A stretch of DNA of 64,000 nt from Rotaria sordida (taxonomy: Eukaryota; Rotifera; Eurotatoria; Philodinida; Philodinidae): the NCBI GenBank assembly GCA_905250125.1, contig CAJNOL010000540.1, positions 1 to 64,000 on the forward strand. Reading direction: 5' to 3'. The notes under the pieces were generated by a model. It did no database searches. It saw nothing but the letters and a program-made list of their open reading frames with translations, and was not told where the DNA came from. Numbering within the stretch: position 1 is the stretch's first letter; each line of letters starts with the position of its first letter. Shown here piece by piece: positions 22,501-37,999 of this stretch. The position numbers and the translations under genes are program-made.

Positions 22501-25500
22501 TAACATTCAAATAAGTTTTCTCATATGCATAGAAATTTTTTTTTTCAATACCTTTTGTGCAATAACATTTTCACAATTGGATACTTGTTTGATATATTCT
22601 TGTACTTGTAATTTGAGATTATCTTTATCACGAATTCCATGATCAATTTCTTGACGAAGTGTCTACAAATAATGGATATGATAAGATAAATTTTTCAATT
22701 ATTACTAATAAAATAAACAATTATTCAACAAGATGATAATGAATTGAAGCTTGATATTTTTTTGTTCAGTCAGAAATTATGATGGATATCAAATAATAAA
22801 AACAAAAGACATGAAAGTATGAATTTTTATAGAAAATTCTTCAGTTTATAAAAGACAAATAGAAATTTAAAATAAACAGATTAACCCTTTTGTAAGAATA
22901 ATAGGTCACCCTATCTACTATCTGATACATATCATTTCTCTTTCTTGTTATCATATAAATCCTTCTCAAGTGTTCTCCATTCTTTCTGCTAATATATACT
23001 GACGTCATGATCTCTCCTTCTCTTCTCTTCTCTTCATATATTATCACAAGCTTTTTTATGTAATCATTTTGAGTTGAATACAGTAAATGGATTGAAGAAC
23101 CATTTTTCAATTGAAAAAAGAAATTTGTCCTCAAAGGTTTAATCTCGAGACAAACGTACAATAGTATCTTTAAGATCTACAAAAAATATTGAGATTTTAA
23201 AAATATACATAGATTATTATAGATTTGCTAAATATTTTAGAGAGAAATATTTGATATTCTTGTTAGCAAATAATTTATAATTTAAAAAGTTTCTTACGTG
23301 ATTTTCTCGTGTAAGTGTTAAAAGTTCATCTTGTAAACGTTTATGGTCTCTTGTACTAAGATCAACTTTACGTCGATATTCATTAAATTCTTCAAGATTT
23401 CGATCAAATTGTAGTCTCATATTGGTAATATCTTTTAATTTTTGTTTTGTATCTTCTTTTGAACGACTGAAAAAATAATCAAATCAACGAATGATTTTCA
23501 AATAAAAAACGAAAAAAAAAAAAAACAAATTTACTTTAATGCAGCTTCTAATTCTGCTACCATCATATTTAATTCTTCAATTCGACGTATTTTAGAATTG
23601 ATTTCTTGTGTTAAATGTAAATTTTCTTCAGATTTTAAATCAATTTCACCACATAAACGATTTTTTTCTTTATCAAGTGTTTGAACAGTTACACGTACAA
23701 CTTGAAAATCATCTCTAAGAGCTTTGTTTATTTCTTGTAATTCATCTAAAACAAAATTTTTCTCATATTGATTTTTTTTAAAATTTTATATGAAACATAC
23801 AAATTTTCTTTTCAAGTCTAATGACTTTATCTCCGTGAGTATGAAGTTCTTCATTTTTTAAATTTAATTGCCTTTGATTTTCTTGTACAAGACGTTCAGC
23901 TTCTTCAGATAAATATCTTAATTGTGCTGATGCATTTTTTTGATCATTTAGTTCTTGATTTAATTGTGAAATTGTAAAAGATTGTTCATCAAGTTTATTT
24001 TGTAAATCTTTTATTTGTTGACGTAATGTATGATTTTGTTGAATAATTTCTTCACGATCATTATCAAGCTTTTAAAAAAGAAAAAGAAATGATCTTTAAT
24101 TAAATATAATTCATGATCAAATTTTTTTTGTTTTTACTTTTCGTAAACCAACTTCAAGATCTTCAATACGTTGTTCGTATCTTGCTCGTTCATTTAATCC
24201 ATTTTCAGTTGCAATCTTAAGAGAAATTTTTAGATTTAAAANNNNNNNNNNTTGATTATACTAACCAGAATCACGTTCATTTTCAACTTGACGCAAAATT
24301 GATTGAGCTGTAAGGGAAATTTTAGGTGTTTGAGCTTTTTGTAAAAGTTCATGACGAGCTCTTTGTAATTCTTCCTTGGTCTAAAATGAAAGAAATTTTT
24401 GATTAAATAAGAAAAATAATGTAACAAACTAACTTGTTCGTAATGAATAATTATATTGTCTCGTTCATTAGTAAGCACTTTTATATTGCCTTGAATCTTA
24501 AAAAGTAAATAAATAAATAGATAAAAGAATGTGATTGATATTTTTATACTTCGGCCACTAGTCGTTCAAATTTCTTTATTATTGATTGTAAATCTTCATT
24601 TTCTCGTATTAATTTTAATAATTGAGTTTCATCAACATCCTATCCAATAAAATCAAATATTCATACTTTGTAATTATTATCAAAGCCTAGATATATTCTT
24701 AGAAATGATGATTTTTTCTCGCATTGAAAGATTCTCTAAATTATAGATCGAAAATTATAATCGAGCTGAAAGTGACAATTGTATACCTCGTCGCCGAAAT
24801 GAACATCATTGAAACAGGGATCATCGATATGGTGTTTATCAAAATGAAGATTGCCGACTGCCTTTCGACCATGTATGTTCGTGATTTTCGTTTCGGCGAT
24901 CATTCTTACATTTCACTCTTTCTGAATATTTATCATATATATATATACGGCAGGTGTCATCGCAAAATATCGACTGATAGGTTCGAACATCGAACACAGG
25001 TATTGCCGATAGTCATATCGCTCAAATGCATATTATCGAATTTCGACGAAGAGTATACACACCGAAGTGAACTCAAACACTAGAATTTAAGAGTAATTTG
25101 TGCTGATCGTTACACAAGTATCTGCTATTATGGTTACAGTTTAGTCGATCAATTTACAGCTCTACATAGGATAAATGAAAAATATTCTCAGTGAATTTAT
25201 GTGAAGTGAAGTCAAAAGAAATAACAGCTTGAAAAATCATTCTATTTTTGTTTGTTTTGATTCTCATATTCTCGATGAAGAAATGATGCGTCAAATATGT
25301 CAGAAGATTCTCTTTTGATGTAAAACATTTTTTCTAATTTTCTATATGATAGCTTCGATAAATTTACTTTTTCTTTTGGTGATCGTTTATATTTACGAAG
25401 TTCTCGTCGACAACGATTTCGTTCTTCTTCAAGAGTTTTTAATTGAGTATCACATGAACTAATATCCTTGAAAATAAAATAACAAATAAAACCAGTCAAT

Positions 25501-27980
25501 AAATAATAAATATTTATTTTACTTTTGTTGGTGATAATCGATTTCGATTTGATCCACATACAGAACAACGTGTAGGCGATGCATTACAACTACTTGCTGA
25601 TCGTTTCATATATTGCATAACTGGTGATGTAGCCATATCACGTCTAGTTGTTGAACGTGTAATAACTGTTGGTGATAATGATCGACCTCTTAAACGTGAA
25701 GATGATAATGATGATAAGCAACGAGAACGTTCATTGAGTAATCGTTGTAAACCTTCTACTTCATTTTTATACATATCACGTTCATCTTCAACATTTTTTA
25801 AATGTATATCAATTCGAGCTGGAATTGAAAGTTTCTTTGTTGATGAACCAGTTGATACGGATGGAATTGCAGGTTTTGTTGTACGACGACATTTTTGTAA
25901 TTCATGTAATAAATCTCTTTCTTTAAATAGAAAGAAAATAAAATTTTTTTATATGAAATATCTCATATTCGATTTACCGTTATGAACAAGTTTCGAAATT
26001 CGTCGATGAAGTTTTGTTTTGTCGGTTTGTATACGATCAACAAGTTCTTGTAAACGAATAAGTTCACTTTGGCATTCAGCATATTGATTTTTAGTCGCTT
26101 CAAGTTCTTCGATTAAATTTTTCTTGTCCTTATGAAAATAAAAAATAATAATTTACAATTTGATCATTAATTTACGAACATCAACAATCAAGACTTTATT
26201 TTAAATTAGTTATAAGAAAATTTTACAAAAGTACTCGACGTTAATCAATGTTGTCTTATTATTTTAGATTAGATTACATCTGAAATTTCATAAAGTCATG
26301 AGCTTTAATAATTCGTTTCAGTTGACAACTACGACTACTATTTTATATTAATTTGATGAGAATGAAGAACATCATAGACAACTTTGAAACTTTCAGAAAG
26401 ATTGAAAGTGCAAAAGAACTCTATTGTCTTTTTGGTGTTGAATGACTTAGACTAATATTATTTCTACTCTATATGTCGAGTAAGATATTTTGAATAAGAA
26501 GTATTTATAATTAAAATTTGTCTTTGATCAAGATGATACTTAAGTTCAAAATGACCAACAGACATTTACAGATATTCAATAAAAACCTTTCGAAGAAAAT
26601 AAATATCTGCAAAAAGTATATGGTAATATTGTCATTTACTATTGCTTCTCATCAGTTATACAACTTCGTTTATCTTTAATCATGAATCGAAAAAGCAAAC
26701 AAAATCGTTCAGAAGGACAGTAACAATGAACACTTCACTTTTACCGTTCAACATTTATTGTACTAGTGATGCGGATAATGCGTTCATTGTTAAAATCATA
26801 GAGTACTATTTTGTTTACTTTGTCAATGAATGATTATAAATGCTAGAGGTTTGAAAAGAAAGTCGAATTATTTTGACGAGAAGCAAAAATAATGGAGAAG
26901 ATCATAACAGGTTTATTTTTTTTTCGGACACTTTTCTCTTTCATTATTTCATGTCATCCATTAGTGGCTATAGAAAAAAAGAACCTAATACGTCTTCTTT
27001 TTCTATGTTTAAAAATGATTAAATATTTAAAAAAAAACCTAAATCGATAGAGATACATGTTTACTACTCTTAAATGAATAATGTATGCAATTAATATTTA
27101 ATCTTATATACTTCTCAATTTCAATTAAAAAACAATTAAGAAATATTTTTAATAAGAACATACTGTTGTTAAATGATGAACTTTATTATCAAGCGCTTGC
27201 ATTTCACGATGATTTTGTTCTATTTCCATCTTGAATAAAACGAATAAAATTAAAATAAAAAAAAAACTTCATTCAGATGTATGTAAATTTTAAATTACTT
27301 TAGCTTCTGTTAATTCTCGATCAGCTGCTTCAACAGTATATTGTTTATCAGCTTGAACTTTTCGTGCAAGACGATCAATATCTTTAAGATCTCGAAGAAG
27401 ATCGTCATTTTTCAGACGTTCCTCAAATTGTTTATTTGATAAATCACGTTTTAGATCAATTAATTCTTGAAGACGTCCTTTTAATGTACGATTTTCTTCA
27501 CTTAAAACCTCAATCTATTTTTTTTTAATAATAAACAATGAAAATTGTTTAATGAGAGTAAATTTAAAAAGATACCTATATTTATATTTACCTGTGCATT
27601 TTGATGAGCAATGACCTCCTCATTACGTTTTAGTTTTGCTTCAAGTGTAAATAAATCAGACGAACGATTACCATCACATCGACGTTGAAGTCGCTCAGTT
27701 TCTCGATCGCGATGTCCAACCTATAAAAGAATGTCGAAAAGTTTAATTTACAAAAAAAGAAAGAGAAAAGAAAAGGTCAAAAAATTCTCTGAATACAAAC
27801 CTGATGAATACTTGATGAACGAAATGGAAGTGTTCCATTTAAACTCGTTTTCGATCGTGATAAAGGACGATGAGGATAATTAGACGGTAATGCTGATGTT
27901 GTCATTGTTCTCATCAATGTTGAAACAGTATGAGCATTGTGTAAATCGGTAACCGGGCCACTACGTCGTGAAGTGTACAT
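19575..27980 (-). CDS. Centriolar coiled-coil protein, CEP135/TSGA10 family
   Basis: About 21 exons, mostly split by short introns, encode roughly 1,130 residues, almost all coiled coil. Exon 1 (27980-27801) gives MYTSRRSGPV and a Ser/Arg-rich head. Exons 2-4 contain EEVIAHQNAQIEVLSEENR, DIDRLARKVQADKQ and AADRELTEAK, equal to EKLIAHLNIQVDFLQ..., EIDQLAQQLE and TADKELGEAK in human CEP135 (from memory). PARIDIHLKNVEDERDMYK also matches it. From 24641 on it follows TSGA10: FERLVAEIQGNIKVLTNERD, QSILRQVENERD and NERYEREKAAQDLRK. The CEP135 N-terminal globular region is absent. The last exon (19720-19575) is Asn-rich and ends RLCSF. It likely acts in centriole or basal-body assembly. A 10-N gap at 24242-24251 apparently hides one exon. 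Introns of about 1 kb hold the element at 19913-20366 and other insertions. Confidence 0.85.
19913..20366. mobile_element. Inverted-repeat element carrying a minisatellite
   Basis: TAGACCTGCGACAG (from 19916) and its inverted counterpart CTGTCGTAGGTCTA (to 20362) bound the unit; flanks ATATATT and GATATAT extend the symmetry. An internal copy, TAGATCTGCGACAG, is at about 20193. The interior is a 31-bp tandem repeat followed by non-repeated sequence with further AGTTC/GAACT motifs. It sits in an intron near the 3' end of the CEP135/TSGA10 gene. No coding capacity; a non-autonomous DNA element is the simplest reading. Confidence 0.6.
19961..20186. repeat. 31-bp minisatellite, seven units
   Basis: Units of 31 bases start at 19961, 19992, 20023, 20054, 20085 and 20116; a 30-base unit starts at 20147, and a partial at 20177. 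The first unit starts AGAACTGGGTACAACGAATA and continues GTTCTCTTTGG. Each unit carries a GAACT near its start and an AGTTC or AGTTT near its middle, so every unit can itself fold into a small hairpin. Units differ by several substitutions, so the array is not recent. Confidence 0.8.
24242..24251. other. Assembly gap (10 N) inside the CEP135/TSGA10 gene
   Basis: Ten Ns lie between exons. The exon before the gap (coding direction) ends VENERDS plus one base at a GTTAGT donor; the exon after it starts in phase 0 with IATENGLNERA. The phases do not fit each other, and about 20 residues present in human TSGA10 between these points are missing. The gap length is probably a placeholder. Confidence 0.85.
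24642..25364. other. Intron of CEP135/TSGA10 gene with a less AT-rich, coding-like island
   Basis: The intron runs from the donor after SPKEK to the acceptor before DVDETQLL. Positions 24724-25083 are less AT-rich than the surroundings and open in a plus-strand frame (119 codons); the minus strand also has a coding-like run (VGNLHFDKHHIDDPC). TCGCCGAAATGAA (near 24792) and TTTTCGTTTCGGCGA (24885-24899) form an inverted repeat. I recognise no protein; an inserted gene fragment or mobile element piece is likely. Confidence 0.35.
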
Positions 27981-30900
27981 GTCTCCTTCGGTACTTATAT
28001 TTCTTCTTTTCTTTCTTCGTCACCTACCCCCGCACGTACGTAGATCAGTACAGACTGTCAAATTCTCATCCCACGATTTCCCTTAGGGAATCTATGATAT
28101 GTCTTCTTTTCTCGTTCACGTTTGATTTTTTGTCTAGATGAAAATTAAACAAAATAAGCAAAGAAATAGAAAAGGAAAAAAAAAATGAAATTGAAAATTG
28201 GTTTTTTGTTTTTTTTTTTTTCTTTTCATACATGACGCAGACACATACACGAACTTATATAAAATTGTGGTTTACAAAAAAAAAAAAGTTGAGTGGATGG
28301 TTGAGAGTAAAGAGTAGTGAATTTTAATATGTTTAAGAAAAAGATTGAGGACAAAGAGTAGTATGAGAATAAAAGAGAGAACAGAAGAAGAAGAAAAAAG
28401 AAAAAGAAAATGCGACCACCAAATAAAAAACAACATTTTCATCATGTGGATGACGTTTGGCGTTATTATTAATAGTCACAACGATTGTGGCCATGAAAGA
28501 CAAACTTTGTGGCTTGCGGTCGCATAACAAAAGAAAAAAAGACATAGCTTTCTTTTACAAAAAAAGTGCATATATTGATAATCAGAGAAAATAAATATGC
28601 CACATATTACGAACATTACACATAAGTAAACTTCACAGTTTACTGATGTTGTAATCGACTCAATATCTTCTATATTAAAGAAAAAAAGAAGAGAATATAT
28701 GCAAGAGATTGATGAACATAGAAAAGAACAAACGCGTTAAAGGCACAGAGTGCCCTCGCATGACAGTAAAAAAGAAAGCGAAAAGGAGCGCTCGTGTACT
28801 CATACAAGCTGACTGCTTCTATGATGTCATTTGATAGAGAATTTTTTGCGTCTTTTAACTACACACATTCCATTAAGATTTACAACTTTTCTTTTACACT
28901 TGAAATGAAAGACGAGGACAAACGAGAATATATAGAATAGAGAAAGAAATTGGCTTCTCTCATTGTCGTTCTTCTTCTATTCATTTCAATGTATGTCATA
29001 GTTATTACGTTCAGTTGCCGTTTTTCTCTTCTTATAACAATCACCAGAAGCAGGAGTAACAGAAAATAAGCAGTCATTCTTTCTGTCATCAAATAATCTT
29101 GCTAACATTGGTATGACATCTGTTTTATCAATATGTATGTGTATGTAAGATGATAATAGCATAAAGAAAAAAAGTAAAATAAAATTCTTTTTCTTTTTTT
29201 TTCCTTATCCATAAATAATTCTTGTTATATCGATAAAGACAACAAAACGACGTAGTATTTCATCAATTATTATTACATTTTACATATTTTCTTCGGGTTT
29301 TTTTTTCTTGTTCGTTTTTTTTTTTGGTACTTGATGCTTTACAAGTTCGATCAATTATATATCCAATTTCTTTGTGTAGATAGATCTTTTCTTTGTCTTA
29401 TGTTATTCCATTTGACAAATAGCATCAATTTACAACAAAAAATTCCCTGTACCTGATATTTAAAATTGAAGATTTTTGTAGTGTTCAGTTTCTTCTTTAT
29501 ATACTTTTGTTTTTTGTTTGGGATTCACTTTCTAATTTATCTGTTACTTATATAATAGAAGAACCATGATTAAAGAATATATCATTAATATGTAGTCGTT
29601 GATGACAAAATTGAATTCAATGTTCATTTTCATCTAAGTTTATTTATATTAATAAAAAAAAACAATATGAGTAAATGTACCTGTGCCAAATATTTATATA
29701 ATGAAGTTCAAATATTGTTCTTTTAACTCTAAAAGTTTCTTATCATTTTCTTGAGATTCCTTTTTGAATAAACGTAATCGGTCAACAAAGTGCATATTCG
29801 AAAAAAAAACTATATGAATCAGAATTTTCATGTTGTATTTTTTCAACAATATCAAAAGCAAATCTTATTTCATCACTCATCATTATCCTTTATATTATAT
29901 AATTAAATTGTTGATGGTATTTAAGCAATTCTTATAATTTAATATATTATTATCTTTAATATTTCAAATATGCATTATAGCATTTATGTTTTTGAATAAC
30001 AGATTCTACTGTAAAAATTGAAATTTAAATACAATGTACAGGTAGAAATTTACATCTGCAGTTGTTGTAAGTGTATGATTTGATCGAATATGAATGTGAA
30101 ACAGTTTTTCAAAAAAATTATGAAGATTCAATATCCAATAAATATTTTAATTATATTGATCGAGCCATTTTCGTAATCTAATATAATTTTATTAAAATAT
30201 TATAGTCATTAAAAAATCAAATTTTTTAGTTGAGACTCGATGAAAATGAATGCGATGATGTCATAATGTATGAGAGTATCATAAAAATCTTAAAAGAGAT
30301 CGACCATAAATTTAAGTTGAACAATAATGAAATATCTTCATATCAAGTAACATAATGTATGGAACAAAAGTTTTGCATTAATGTTGTCTTTGATGTAACA
30401 TTGCGATGTAATATTGTAGAGATTTGATCCTTTTTTTTTGTTAGAAAAAGCAAAATGTCTAGTACAAAAATATATAAAATGATTTAATCGGAAATATTCC
30501 CTGAAGGACACAAAGATCTAAGAACAAAAGGTATTAGGAAATACTTCTACAACTTCGATAAGAATTTTTGTATCCAAATACATTTGTTTGACTTGTTTTT
30601 ATTATCAATTTTCGATATTTTTCAGCATTATAGATATATACATAACCGATCATTACAACAACGCCTTTCGTGTGATATTGAAACAGTTGCTCGAACGTTT
30701 AAGAGACTGAACGATAAATAATTTGATTAAACAATCAATTTGACGTTTATAGCACAAAAGTAAAGTTTTGTATGAATATATCACAGAGAAGTTGCATCAT
30801 ATTCGTATTAATATTTAATAGAGGACTCAATAAACTTTTTTTTTTCATATCAAATGTATAGATCTTCTAATAACTTCTCTTTCGGAGTAGAATTTCGTTT

Positions 30901-32061
30901 TTTGACCGCAGTCTATAATTTAAAAAAATTGATGATACCATCTTCTATCCTTATCTTTATAAAACTTGGAAAAAAAACAAAATAAAAAGAAAATCTTTCG
31001 TATGGTGTGAAGTATTTTTATAAATTGAAAAAAAATTTGCAAAAGAATTTTTCAATGCTTTTGGTTCCAAGATTTTTATATTCTTCAGAAAACATTTTTC
31101 GGTCTAATTCTTTTATATAATTTTGCACTAGATATTTTGTTCTTTTTAAGAAGAAAAGGATCAAAACTATACGATATTATATTGCAATGTTATATCAAAA
31201 CAAAATTAATGCAGAACTATGGCCCCATTCATTATATCTATCGGGGTCATTGTGTGATTTTCAACGACTTAAAATATCAATTATTCTAAAGATTGATTAA
31301 GCAATACGTGAGATTAAATCATTATTATTGCATTTATTGACGAAAGTCAGCGGCGATCATATCTTTTAAGGCTCATTAGCTCAATCAGTAGGCTATTGAC
31401 CAAGTACAAAAAAATCAAGTTCTGAAAGATCTTAAGATTAGAATTTCGAACTTACTGCAAAGCATCTTTTTACACTCGTTCACTAGAGTTTCAGTTAATG
31501 ACATAGATAAGATTTCTCTATGCTAACATCATTTCATTTATGTTGTTGAAATTTACAAAAAATAATGAAGAAAAGCATAGCTAACTTCAGACACAATATT
31601 TCTATTTGAAAAATCGCTAATGAAAATATCCTATTTGTTCATATTTTGTACTTAGTTTAGTTTGATCTGCTGCATTTTGTATAAAGAAAAAACACAAATC
31701 AATTACAGGAAAAATTTTATGAGTAAAATTTGATTCTCTTAGTTAAGTCTACCATTATGATGTTTTGTGATTTTTCAGTTTTTTGTATTAAAATCTATTC
31801 AAAAAAACAACTGTCTCAAAAATATCTGTTTATACTATTCAAGAAATGAGATTTTTATAATATCTAATGTCTTCAATATTTAACCAACAACAATTTTGTG
31901 ATCAAAAATCATAAAGAATTATTTGCTAGATTCGATTGAATTCATAACTATCTCAAACATTTTGTAATCGAAGGAAAACACTAGTCGTCAAGAATTTGAT
32001 ATTTATTTAATTTTCAATCATAAAAGAAAAAAAAAATACTGAACAGTTATTATGAAATAAT
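27981..32061. other. Large intergenic region
   Basis: About 4 kb upstream of the CEP135/TSGA10 start and downstream of the protease gene. It contains poly-A/T and purine-rich runs (28130-28420). There is a short coding-like minus-strand stretch near 29882-29690 (MMSDEIRFAFDIVEKIQHEN, then in another frame DRLRLFKKESQENDKKLLEL) and a tRNA-like sequence near 31370. No complete gene is supported. Confidence 0.4.
31370..31452 (+). repeat. tRNA-like sequence, possible SINE or tRNA relic
   Basis: GGCTCATTAGCTCAATCAGT (31370-31389) resembles the 5' end and A box of a tRNA. About 60 bases on, AGAATTTCGAACTT weakly resembles a B box. The acceptor stem is not complementary, so this is not a working tRNA. 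A tRNA-derived SINE head or a decayed tRNA would fit. Confidence 0.22.
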
Positions 32062-34884
<2,823 letters not shown>

Positions 34885-35675
34885 TTTGTTTTTTTATTAA
34901 AATAGTATCTCTAAAAACAGAATAACAAAATCTTGTTATTTATCTATAAGAAATAGTTGGACTGAATTGAGAAGACGCAAAGTGGTGAAATACGATAAGA
35001 AAAAGTTCGCTACATGTTATCATATCTATTTTACTTCGTTATTATCATTATTTACCAACAAATGGAGAAAAAAAAATCCGAGAATAGTTTCGTACAAAGA
35101 TTACGAAGGACTTTCTTGGTAAATGAATCATTCTTTATCAAAGTTCATGAAAGCTTTTCTTTTTTTAAAAAGAAAATATTTCTAAGGAGAAACATCTAAA
35201 TATCTTTTTGCTATCAATTGTTGCAACTACTTGAACCATCATATTGTAAATTCGATTATTTTTCTATTCTAAAACAAGATGACGATTCTGTACTTTGATC
35301 TTTGGAAAAGAAAAATAAAGAAATATTCAGATTTCAACATAAACTATCCGTGTACAAATATAACGATTATCAGCCGAGATAATTTTTATTTTTCATTGGA
35401 TTCTAATCAACAATGTAGATTTCTCCAATCCATTCTTTTTTGCAGTTGTCGCTGTATCTTCAATAAATCATGCATTCCACTTAAGGTTTCTTTTCACAAC
35501 AGTTTTCAGATGACATATTACATTTCTACAGCTGAAATTCCAATAAATTAACGAAGGAAGTCTCTCAACTGATTAATCACTTTTAAGTTGAAACTATGTG
35601 CACCCTATTTGGTTTATGAATATACCGAAAAGAATTCAGGTGTATAACTCATCACTGCTAATGTATTACCTTTTA

Positions 35676-35870
35676 ATGGTATTCTTCAATACAATGCCGT
35701 GGTCCGCTCAGCAACACCAGGAAAGCTGATTTTAGAATTACGCCTTCAAACTTTGCATAGAAACAAGTCTTAACAAGAATAGTTTATTGTGAAAGTTTCA
35801 CGTAGAAATTCTATAATCAGCTTTCCTGGTGTTTCTGAGGGTGACCACGGCAGTGTATTGAAAAATACCG
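35676..35870. repeat. Near-complete palindrome, 195 bp
   Basis: The left arm (GGTATTCTTCAATACAATGC, CGTGGTC, CAACACCAGGAAAGCTGATT) is repeated inverted in the right arm (AATCAGCTTTCCTGGTGTTT, GACCACGGCAGTGTATTGAA, AAATACC). Arms of about 70 bp are well conserved and weaker complementarity continues to the centre. The conserved arms suggest relatively recent insertion. Confidence 0.7.
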
Positions 35871-36393
35871 TGAAAATCCAATATGTCAACAGTGATCAGC
35901 TATGAGCTCAAATTTGTTTTTTTGGGATATTCATCATTCATTGGAATCTGCATGATTCACATACTTTCGGCTCAAAACCGATTAATCAATTGAAAGACTT
36001 ATCTCCTAAGTCGATTCGTAAAACTTTTTATTGTGCAATCATTTCTGTTACAGAAAATAAGTAATTACAACAATTAAAAGTCAGTTTTCGCTAGAAATCT
36101 AATTGTTTTACTGATACAATGCATTAAAAATTGGATATATTGGAAACAGATGCATCGAAAATAAAAACACTTTTGATCTTTATTGTTCAGCTAAGCCTAT
36201 AGCGAATCAACATTGTCTTGAACTAGGAATATTTTGATTTCCTAGGATATTTTCATACTATCAGAAATTGGTATCTGAAAAAAATACTTGATTGCAATTA
36301 ATTTCATCAGTTTTGGGATATTTAAAGTGCCCAAAATACAAAATTAAAGCAGAACTTTTGTTGCTTCTTTGTATGTGGTTACACACAGCATGA

Positions 36394-36682
36394 CGAACTG
36401 ACCAATAATATGTGTGTTTTCAATTTTTGTAAAATGAATTTTCAGAGGAAAATTTTCAATTTTTTTATTTCTTTTAAATTTCAAAATTGTTTGTTTCAAA
36501 TTTAATGTGAAACAAGTAGTTTTGAAATTTGAAAGGAATTAAACAATAAAAAATTTACTCGTTATCGAAAATTGACCTATATTTCAGAAAAAGTAGGTCA
36601 TTTGAAAAAAATTGAAAACTTTTTCCTGCAAAATGATTCCAAAAAATTGAAAACGCACATACTCTTGATTAGCTCATTACGC
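36394..36682. repeat. AT-rich fold-back, about 290 bp
   Basis: ATGTGTGTTTTCAATTTTTG at 36410-36429 is matched inverted by AAAAAATTGAAAACGCACAT (36641-36660); inner pairs (GAGGAAAATTTTCAATTTTT with AAAATTGAAAACTTTTTCCT, and TTTGAAATTTG with AAATTTCAAAA) continue the stem. Low-complexity sequence makes the exact ends uncertain. Confidence 0.55.
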
Positions 36683-37999
36683 TCTATATACTCGTATATA
36701 AAAAGAAGAAAAAAAACATTCTTTTAATTTTACATTTTCGACATCTTACAGTTATTTAATCAAAATGAGAATACTACAGTATTAGTATAACAGAAGAAGA
36801 AGAATAGTTTTTTAATATGAATTTTGTTTTATTGGTTCAATATTATACTGATGAATATTAATCATTGATTTTTCATTCTATTTTTTCGAGCACAAAAGAA
36901 TTGTTAATGATATAGGATTGTCGTGATATTTTCCATTTAAAGCATCAAAGGATCGATTAAATAATATAAAATCATGTTTATTCTATTGTTTAATTTATTA
37001 ATAATAAAATTGCAAAATAAATTTTTGACAAATATCATCAATAATTATTTATGTTCATAAGATGAAGTATCGAAATCGGATAATTACACGCTTAATGTAA
37101 AAAATAGAAAAAGTGAAAACTCAAAGACTAGCGTGACCATAACCGATGATGATTTTATTTATTTACTAATATGAACAAAATTGTAAACAATATGATGCTT
37201 ATTATGAGATTTTTCGATATGATTTAGAAGACAAATTTAGTTAGTCGATCGAATAATTGATATGTTGTAGGTTAGATTAATAATGAATCTGAAGAAACAT
37301 AAATTATTGAAAAAAAAAATCGTATGAAAAGATCATTTAAGATTTCGAATCATGATTGAGTAGAATTATTTTAAAAAAATGGTTTAATGTCAACAGAAAA
37401 TTGACATTTAAGCTGATTAACTAATAATCGAGATTTGACTTATGTATCATGAAATATTTTTTCAATAGTTTAATATTTTTAAAACTAAGAAAAAAGGAAA
37501 TAGATATTATTTATTCTTGTTGTTTCAATAAGAGAATATTTAAAAAGTCCAATTAAGTTATTTGTGAAAGAGTTTTAAATCACACAAAAAAAGACCTTAA
37601 ATAAAAAACTATAAAAATTCTTTATTGTAATTGATAAAGATTTTTAAAAGTGATACAAAGCTTGTTCTTTTCTTTTGAAATCTATTATAAACATAGGCAG
37701 TGGAACATTTTGAATCTAGAGTAGACTCAACAATCTTTATAAGACTCTCAGTAGGAAGTTAAGATTAGGAAAGAATAGATAGACCAATCTATTTATGCCA
37801 TTCAAATGAAAGATAGTTAGTACGTCTTGTTTCCAACTCATATTTTGCACTGTATAAAGGTAGTATGGCTTCGAAAAAAATTCACCATTTGCACCAAAAA
37901 AATGTGCACTTAAACAAATATGTCAACATTTGTCCTTATTTAACTTCGACTCTCGAAAGAAGTGTTTTCAATTTACTTTACTGAGAACCAGAATTAATA

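Larger units (their letters stand above)
34885..37999. other. Intergenic region with two fold-backs
   Basis: Upstream of the protease gene. A 90-codon plus-strand frame at 35279-35551 has no recognisable domain. Two fold-back elements are listed separately. Nothing else is supported. Confidence 0.4.

Noticed and set aside
23150-23180. Possible 17-21 nt exon (TTTTTTGTAG followed by ATCTTAAAGATACTATT) in the CEP135/TSGA10 gene
   Set aside because: Its length does not fit the phases of the neighbouring exons, which join correctly without it.
28333-29092. Overlapping frames on both strands in purine/pyrimidine-rich DNA
   Set aside because: Low-complexity translations (Phe/Ser, Lys/Glu runs) typical of skewed repeats rather than genes.
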